Shown here one piece after another: positions 57,341 to 64,000 of a DNA stretch of 64,000 nt (position 1 is the stretch's first letter; every line of letters begins with the position of its first letter). The stretch is from Deroplatys truncata (lineage: Eukaryota; Arthropoda; Insecta; Mantodea; Mantidae). The stretch lies in NCBI GenBank assembly GCA_030765065.1, contig CM060975.1, positions 107,714,094-107,778,093 of the forward strand, written 5' to 3'. Under the pieces are notes generated by a model. The model saw nothing but the letters and a program-made list of their open reading frames with translations, did not search any database and had not been told where the DNA came from. Position numbers and translations under genes: made by a program.

Positions 57341-57719
57341 GAATATATTTATATAAAAGTATATCATGTTCAATCAGTTTGATTAATTATAGTGTCACAA
57401 TTTTATACTAGTTCATTGTAATGATTCAAAACTGCCAGTATGTTAAATAATCTCACTGTTTTGTTGTTAAATATTTATTTTAAAAGATGTAAAGTAGCGA
57501 TATGACTAATATATTAAAGCTACTATAAACTTTCAAAATAAAAACATGCAACGTCAGCTTTGTGCTTGAATTACAGAAGTTTTAAGACTATCAAGCTTTC
57601 GCCAAGTTTGCTTTTTTTTTAATATAATCTATCGAGAATTTATACCTACACTGACGCTGGATTATAACAAAACTATCCTGTAAATTGTTATTCAGGCTTT
57701 AATGTTTTTAAATTATAGG
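57341..57719. other. AT-rich DNA, nothing recognised
   Basis: May hold the untranslated end of the preceding LINE; no landmark confirms it. Confidence 0.45.
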
Positions 57720-57955
57720 TCTTTGCAGATGTAATACTTATAGACAGAGGTCGAGGGTTCAAACCCGGCGGACGGCAATGGTTTCTTTCGGACGAAAAAA
57801 TTCTTAGCAACGCTTCCTTCGGAAGGGAAATAAAGCCGGTCGTAGATTTATGGCACGTAAAAGAACTCAAGCCCGATGAAGTCTCTGAGCAAAATTTCTG
57901 GCCTTTCACGCCCAAAATAAAATGGGATGCTAAGAACTATAGTAGTTAAAGAGCG
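57720..57955 (+). mobile_element. SINE, family 2, copy 2 (head truncated)
   Basis: The B box GAGGGTTCAAACCC is followed by CTTCCTTCGGAAGGGAAATA, AAGCCGGTCGTAG, GGCACGTAAAAGAAC and an end near AGTAGTTAAAGAGCG. It matches the minus-strand copy at 3.31-3.58 kb. The A-box part is not clear here. Confidence 0.72.
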
Positions 57956-58239
57956 TGCATATAAAACTCATTTTTTATTTATTATAGACGTTTCTTTCTG
58001 TAACAAGAAGTGCTAGCAAAACGATTGAGCTAGCGTAACAGACTACTGTAGATCCTTCGTGAAACACTGTGCAGTTGCATGGAAATAAATATATTTATTA
58101 TTGTCATTTATAATTTGTTTACAACAGAGCAAGTTATATTTGCAACACATTACAATGTGCAAGAAGAAATAAATTTAATTGTAGTGCGTTAAGATATGCC
58201 TGAAGGTAAAAGAACGAATGTCGTTACTCACCAATTTAA

Positions 58240-58411
58240 TGAATTGTAATGTGACACCAATCAGGGATGCAGGATCTTTGTTGGCAAGCGCTCCGAATAT
58301 TCCAGAAGTTGCTAACGGGGAGCCGAGCCCAGATGCTTGTCGAGAATATCCGGCTCTGAACGAGTGGGCCGACATGAAGGCGTACAGAAGGTGCTGGAAG
58401 TGTTGTCCCAC
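58240..58411 (-). CDS. Candidate host exon, product unknown
   Basis: The minus strand is GC-richer than its flanks and open, reading GQHFQHLLYAFMSAHSFRAG and then YSRQASGLGSPLATSGIF, GALANKDPASLIGVTLQFIK. Right after the codon for Leu comes GTGAGT, a good splice donor, at 58239-58234. On the upstream side the acceptor is less clear: CTAG and CAG choices would bring in a stop, and only an AAG at about 58408 keeps the frame. Amino acid composition is protein-like, with no low complexity. I do not recognise the protein. It may instead be an unknown repeat. Confidence 0.35.
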
Positions 58412-58548
58412 GGCTTGTATACATTACTGACATCTAGAGATAAAACACCCGTTGACTCTGCGAAGTTCGTCTTAAGAAATTAAGGAGATCTCCTGGCAAA
58501 TATTCTGTTTCCATTTTATGTGCATATTTTATTTGAATACATTAATTT

Positions 58549-58746
58549 TCACAACAGACAACATTCACAAATGGTGGGGTCGAAGGAGCGGGCTAGCAAT
58601 ACGTTAACTGTAATAAGCGTATCGTCATAAAATTCCAAATAAAACTTTAACATCATATGTGCTATGACATTTCGTTGATGTCTGAAGGCGGTCTGCAGTG
58701 AGTCCGTCATCATTGCATACAAGCCGAGGGACAACATTTCCAACAC
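58549..58746 (-). CDS. Candidate host exon or small gene piece, product unknown
   Basis: The minus-strand frame reads VLEMLSLGLYAMMTDSLQTA, then FRHQRNVIAHMMLKFYLEFY and DDTLITVNVLLARSFDPTIC, ending in TGA at 58549. It is preceded by TTTTATAG, a possible acceptor. It lies just upstream, on the same strand, of the open segment at 58411-58240, which makes a shared gene possible, but no donor gives a phase that fits that segment. The composition suggests an amphipathic helical protein. The product is not recognised. Confidence 0.28.
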   Translation of the reverse strand: MLEMLSLGLYAMMTDSLQTAFRHQRNVIAHMMLKFYLEFYDDTLITVNVLLARSFDPTICECCLL

Positions 58747-58749
58747 TAT

Positions 58750-59094
58750 CTATAAAAGATATCTACCGTAGATTTGACAATATACTTTCTTTAATATCGG
58801 GACACCCGTTCCGAGCCGGGCATGCGCAGCAAGCAGCTGGGCTACAGCGGGCTTAACTGCTGGTTAGCTGCCTCTAAACTTTTCAGACGTTTGCTAAAAT
58901 TGAGCCTATATTATAAAACAGTTTCCAAAATCATTTAGATATTTCAACATCTATCACACACACTAATACGGTGTGGTCGTTTTATGGCGAGGCCACGAAT
59001 TGTGCGTATGCGTGCTCCACATACTATTACACTGGGGTTTTTTCGTTCCGTATTCACGCGTTACTTACTCACGAGTGAAAGTAACATACACTAT
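58750..59094. other. No assignable feature
   Basis: A GC-rich patch at 58800-58870 is not explained by any frame or repeat seen here. Confidence 0.4.
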
Positions 59095-59830
59095 ACGAGT
59101 AATAACTATTGACCTTATTATAAGTGGTGTCCATCTGCGTGAAGACATTCCTGAATCTTCGAATGAAATTTCCATTCACGCGCATAAATTCTTCTTGAGT
59201 AATGTTCATAATTTATATTTATATATTGTCCTTAAATTCGTCTATGCTGTGGGGATTGTTCCTATAAACCCTTTTTATAGGATTCCTCACAAATAGATGA
59301 ACCAATTTCGTATTTTTTTTTCCGATAGAACATCTCGTTGTCGCTTCTTAGGTTTAGCGTTTAGCGACCCGTTGTCCTAAACTTTATTAACCAGACGTCT
59401 TAACAGCTTCCCTACCTGAACAGGAATACCATGAAATTTCTGCTGAAATTGTCTGCACATCTGTCTATATGATTCTATATTTCCGTATGTATCGTGCATA
59501 AAAATTCGTTGTTCAAGCGCGAATATGTTAGCATGTATTACAGTGGACTAACAACAAGACAACACTCTTAAGAAAACCATATATAACACAGATGCCTTGA
59601 ACAAAGTTTTACCTTTGAGACACACATGCATAAATCTCTCCACAGCACCAACACAAAGCATAGACCGAAACACAGCTGATAAAGATAACCTTGAACCCGT
59701 CATGCGCAGCCAGTTGCGCATTGGAAAAGTACCGAGGTTACTGCAGCACAGCGTGCTATGCATACAGCCTGTCTGTGGCCTCAGCTTAAAACGCCCGCAC
59801 TGTATATGTAGTAAATAGCTGTAACACATA
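59095..59830 (-). mobile_element. Deleted DNA-transposon relic, family K, copy 2
   Basis: Partner of 5.17-5.71 kb. The minus-strand frame from about 59535 reads LEQRIFMHDTYGNIESYRQM, then CRQFQQKFHGIPVQVGKLLR and RLVNKV before a stop, the helix-turn-helix start of the transposase group with EQR.F...TY...SY....Q.F...F. Soon after come NNPHSIDEFKDNI and EFMRVNGNFIRRFRNVF, which resemble the carboxy end (H....LK..I, then .L.RV..NF..R). The catalytic core is missing between them in both copies, so the deletion preceded their spread. Confidence 0.6.
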
Positions 59831-60293
59831 CAAACACATTCACATGAAAACACCGTACTCCCAAAGAATTAACCAAAGAAAAGAGAAAAATCTTCTAACG
59901 ATAGCTGGTAATCGAACTAGACTGACGTCCCCTCAGCGTCAACATGTGCTTCATTCGTTGCATTATAAAGGCACCGCTTTAGTCTACTGCAGACTGAACA
60001 CTAACATCATTGTTCTAGGTGCAAAGAGGGACTTCATGTATATCATATTCCTGAAATCTACAGTAAAGCTAACTGTTATCGTACAGATATACAGAGTGGA
60101 ATTAAACACCCTGGAAATAGAAATTTAACACGGGAAATCATTTCTCTCCCCTAGTTAATTTTAAAGAAGCATATTGCGTTCATATTATAATTGGAATTAA
60201 AAGGTAAATTAAAATAAAATATTAAAAAAGGTCTTTTCATTTGCTAATTATTCTATCGGCTTGCCATCATTATAATCTTACCAGCTTTAATTA
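59831..60293. other. Unassigned DNA
   Basis: A short minus-strand stretch near 59930 has a B-box-like AGTTCGATTACC without a clear A box. Nothing else is seen. Confidence 0.4.
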
Positions 60294-61131
60294 CTTTTTA
60301 CTTTCTCTACTACGTATAGTAAGTAGGGGAAGTATTGCATTCCACCCAAAAATTATACACCAAGATTTCACCGGAAATACATGTTTTCAGACCTCCTGAA
60401 TCCAAAAAAAAAAGCATTTTTGGAAACATGTCCGTGCGTGTGTCTGTGAACAGCATAACTCAGAAACGAACAGTCGGATAAACACCAAACTGGATATTTA
60501 GGTTCAGTATCTTCCAGAGATGCGACACGAAGGTTTTCAAGAAAATCCCTCCACCCAAGATTACCCTTTACATGGAACATTTTTCAAAAATTTTAATTTG
60601 CTCAAAGATGGCTCTAACGATTTTGATTAAAATATCATATGTTTTAGATATTTTTATTACAAATGAAATGTATATCTCGAATTTTCTGGGAATGTCTCCA
60701 TATTCTTCATTGTGAACGACTTTGGCATAACTGGTAAACCATAAGAGATAGACAACATTTTACTACACAAAAATGTAGGTGGCGTTAAAATACACAATTT
60801 ATGTCATATACATTTTTTTGTTGAGTGAACCATTTTCGAGATATTGCTTGCTATTCCCTTAAATTTTCCAATACTTTTACTTTTTCTCAAATTCGTTATT
60901 AAATGTTTTTGTCCTGGTAATACAAAGAGAATGGAATACTCCACATAGCAACCAGCTCTTAAAATATTTGACTATCGCTTAAAGTCTACCAATTCCCCTT
61001 GCATCTACAAGAAAATTAGCAATAAAGTTAACATCTCGATTAACATGAAGCATATGGAGAATAAGCTTTTGTAAAAATAGTTTGTACAAGAGTAGAAAAA
61101 GTCATGTGAGTGTAACACAACAGATTTTTTT
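60294..61131 (-). repeat. ACTTTCTC-family repeat, copy H (complete)
   Basis: Reverse-orientation full copy, subfamily 1, from ACTTTCTCTACTACG at the left to GTAACACAACAGATTTTTTT at the right. It is very similar to copies A, C and D, but its CA tract is short. Confidence 0.85.
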
Positions 61132-62497
61132 ATAGATGTGTGAGTAATCTAAACCCTCCTAATGTTTTTCATAATTCTAGTTTATCACAAACTTGTAGTG
61201 AGTCATGGCCCATGTAATGAAACAAAATTGAAAGATGTGAAGATTTAATAAGAGTTGCCATATTATCATTTTCTTTTCTAATATAAACAATAAATAATAT
61301 TCTACTTTTGGATACCATTCTATTTTAATACTCTTAAAAAATGTTCCTATAAAATTTATATCTAAAATTAACAGAGAAGAGAGTATTTGAAAAAAAAATG
61401 ATTTTCATTGTCAAATCCCTATGTCCAGTGATTTGATTTCCAACCTGTATATTTCTTACATTGGCTTATCAGTGGTATCTAACGATAACACATTCACGAA
61501 ATTTCTTAGATGTTACAAGAAAGCGATTTAGCAGTTTAAAGGTTCGAATCCCAACGTACAACTTAAAGAAGGCTTTATCACACTGATAACTCAGGTCTTT
61601 CTTGCATTTCTGAGGAATGTAATCTGGAGAGCTGGAGCCTATGAATGCATTCTTACTTTCTGCGCTATTTACAGGACTTGCATATATGAGAAGATTCCAA
61701 CTAAAATATTTACATGATAGTGGGAGTGGGGCTGGGGCTTCCCAGATTACACAGTGCTACAGGGATTGTGGCAACCCTCCAAGCTTATAGATGTAAAGCT
61801 GTAGGTAAACCGATTGACTAGAGGTGTGGAGATTAAGCACTCCCGTTCGGTAGATTCCAAACGTATCGCGTTAGCTCACGTCAGAATAGAGCAGATTTTG
61901 CTTTCTTTTTTGTAGATTTTAACGGACACACTGGTAATATAGAATGATGAAGCAAAGCATGAAATAATCACAAATGAATTCGGGTATGTAAAGTGCTAAA
62001 CCTAACTTGCATTAATTGTAAAGGCAGTGAAAATATGATGTAACAATTGTTTTGGAACGGTTCCGAGGATGGAGCTGTTTAATAAACGAATAGCTTTAGT
62101 TATGTGGTTCCAAAAAAAAAAAAAAAAACAGTTCTCCGACTTTTCACTAACTTAATAATTGCAGTATTTCTTAACAGTCAGAAGTAACGCTCTGATTGTA
62201 GATATAACTTTGAAGCGTCCCCGCTGCCAAGTTTCAATCCCATTAATCTCTACTGGCCAATCAGATTTAGTTATGCTATTGAGCTCTTGATACACACTCA
62301 GAAGACCCGATATACACTTTTGGAACATTTTGTACACATTAGGGCCATGCAAACGTTTCAATGATGGACGTGGATTCCTTTAAAACGAGTTAAGTGAACA
62401 GTAACTAGATGTAACAATACTGTTACGGTTATACAAAAATACTCGGGAACGTAAACAGCAAGCCACTCTTGGTTTACTGTTGTTTGGCTGATTCGGG
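61132..62497. other. AT-rich DNA with an A-tract
   Basis: An uninterrupted A run lies near 62110-62128. A B-box-like GGTTCGAATCCC occurs near 61542 without a good A box. No gene is recognised. Confidence 0.45.
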
Positions 62498-62509
62498 TTC
62501 TTTCGCATC

Positions 62510-63050
62510 AGGATTACGATTAGTAGGCGGAAGGGAAACTTAGGACCTTGACCCGCAAAATAACTTTTGTGCACTCAACCCCGGGAGGAACAGATGAGAT
62601 GAAGGAACCGCAGGTGACGTATGGGCTGCAGGACCGGCCGATGTAGGCGACGGAGGTGCGCTGAGGTCCCTAACAGTTACAAGCTTCACCACCCGTCAGG
62701 AGAGCGTTCGGCGGGGAGCCACCTAAGCCACTCTCCTCCACGGAGACCGGGAAAAGCTCGACCCAGCAATGGAGGCTTGAACGGCTGCCATTGACGGGGC
62801 CGAGAAGGAGTTCCAAAGCGCAAGCCCCTGCGCCATCTGCCTGCCGCCGACCGACACACAACCCCCAAGTCAACCTGTAACGTGAAAGAGGGAGATGAAA
62901 TAACAGTACATGGGGGAGAGGGGAGATCCGTGGCGGAAGATATCACTCCAGCATTCACTTCGTCAACCAGAAATTACCCATGGTCAGAGTGGGCGGCCAC
63001 TAGAAACGAACCCGGGCCACAGATGTGACCCTCAAGCCATTCCGCTCGGT
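62510..63050 (-). mobile_element. Long tRNA-headed SINE (541 bp)
   Basis: The minus strand begins at 63050 with ACCGAGCGGAATGGCTTGAG (A-box-like) and has GGGTTCGTTTC as B box. GC content is far above the flanks. TTCTTTCGCATC at 62498-62509 and 63051-63062 is the target duplication. The 3' third contains CCTGCGGTTCCTTCATCTCA and TGTTCCTCCCGGGG, like the SINE at 55.04 kb. Two overlapping minus-strand frames inside are not genes. Confidence 0.82.
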
Positions 63051-63062
63051 TTCTTTCGCATC

Positions 63063-63615
63063 GAGTCGTGATTCTTCGTTTGTTACGAACATTGGCAAGT
63101 GGCAGGATGCAGCTCCTCTCCTTTCCGTTCCTCCTGCATTAGGATGCACGCGCAAATTCACAACTTCCTGATAAGTATTTAGATTAAGCTTTCTATTACT
63201 GTTTACTTAAGTCATTTTAAAGCAATTCAAGGCCATCGTATCGTTTCCATAAGTGATGGTATGTTCCAAAAAGATGTATCGGGTAGTCTTTGGCTTGCAT
63301 TGCAAGTGCTCAATACCATAATTAAATTTGACTGAATTATACAGATTTAGTTATCTTCAGATATTTGAACCAGGAACGTAGACAGTTCTATGGCATACCT
63401 ACTATCAGAGTACTACTTTTAGACTGTACTTGAGTTGTTTTGGAAAGTTTATTTTGGACCTTATTTTTTGGAACTGGATTGGCAGAACAGTTACTGAAAA
63501 ATTTAGTTTTCACTAACGAAATATAATAACTTATTAATAATAAGACTTATTTATCGTTATTAACTATTGATAACAAAACTTAAAATAAACTAGGAAGAAA
63601 ACTATAATTAAGTTG
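63063..63615. other. AT-rich DNA, nothing recognised
   Basis: Spacer between a SINE and a LINE remnant. Confidence 0.5.
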
Positions 63616-63619
63616 TATA

Positions 63620-63975
63620 AAATAATGGTTTTACGATCTTGCTATATGCAATTGAGTGCTGGACATTAACCAAAGATCAAATGAGAAGAATAGAGGAACA
63701 CAAATGAAATTTCTTATAACGATAACTGAATGCAGCTTCTAGAACACATTAAAAATGGAGAAATTAGGATAGAATTAAAAGGTTTAAGTATAAATAATAT
63801 TATTAGACAATATAGAGAAAAATGAATTTGTATATCTCCTAGGTTTAACTATAAGACAAAAGGAGAAGAAACGTAGCAAGATCGCCAAGAAGGTGGAATG
63901 AGCAATTTTTAGAAGCCGGAGCAGACTGGAAAATTCTAATCTTGCAATTGATGATGAGATTATGATTATGAATAA
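63620..63975 (+). pseudogene. LINE ORF2 3'-end remnant
   Basis: Frames give SAGH then TKDQMRRIEEHK, NIIRQYREK, and near the end RSPRRWNEQFLEAGADWK-like text in pieces (the DNA reads AAGGTGGAATGAGCAATTTT). The order follows the E.W.L.K...R.IE, I......YR, RP..RW..QF...G.DW pattern at the end of ORF2 in insect LINEs of the group at 20.2-21.2 kb. It is heavily broken and ends at a TGATGATGAGATTATGATTA tail. Confidence 0.55.
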
Positions 63976-64000
63976 CAATACTTTAGAAAGTCTGGTATTG

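Noticed and set aside
61540-61555. SINE or tRNA signal from a lone B-box-like sequence
   Set aside because: No matching A box, body or target duplication was found.
62670-62958. Two overlapping minus-strand frames in GC-rich DNA
   Set aside because: They lie inside a SINE bounded by a 12-bp target duplication. GC-rich DNA has few stops by chance.

Overview
The window looks like repeat-dense nuclear DNA of an arthropod, most likely an insect with a large genome. It is AT-rich and holds many families of degraded transposable elements: Tc1/mariner transposons, several LINE 3' ends, tRNA-headed SINEs and a Ty3/Gypsy element. There are also microsatellites and a 4.5-kb satellite. I find no complete host gene. 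I cannot name the species.

Layout. 1-14.9 kb is AT-rich DNA with SINEs (about 2.0, 3.3 and 9.3 kb), a 475-bp transposon derivative with inverted ends (2.48 kb), a deleted transposon relic (5.2 kb), the first full copy of an abundant unclassified ~850-bp repeat (7.07 kb, here called the ACTTTCTC family) and a LINE remnant (8.3 kb). 14.9-19.4 kb is a tandem array of a 32-34-bp unit with distinct higher-order regimes. 19.4-31 kb holds a LINE remnant, two more ACTTTCTC copies, a 1,369-bp Tc1-like element, a mariner relic, and two solo LTRs of one LTR family, the second sitting inside a further ACTTTCTC copy. 31-44.7 kb holds a nearly whole mariner (31.4-32.7 kb), two further Tc1/mariner-type relics, ACTTTCTC copies in plain and inverted arrangements, an inverted-repeat element with a hammerhead-like motif and a tRNA-like loop (40.0-40.3 kb), and a LINE end.

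44.9-53.5 kb is a Ty3/Gypsy element that looks whole: two LTRs in which I read no difference, a 4-bp AATT target duplication, a primer-binding site, gag, and pol (protease, reverse transcriptase, RNase H, integrase). It sits inside an older ACTTTCTC copy and is the youngest insertion in the window.

54-64 kb holds a small inverted-end element, two long SINEs with clear 12-13-bp target duplications, LINE remnants, a second copy of the 5.2-kb relic, the last ACTTTCTC copy and two small GC-richer open segments at 58.2-58.7 kb, the best (still weak) candidates for host exons.

The genes present do not form a pathway. They are parts of separate mobile elements whose nesting gives a relative order of insertion.
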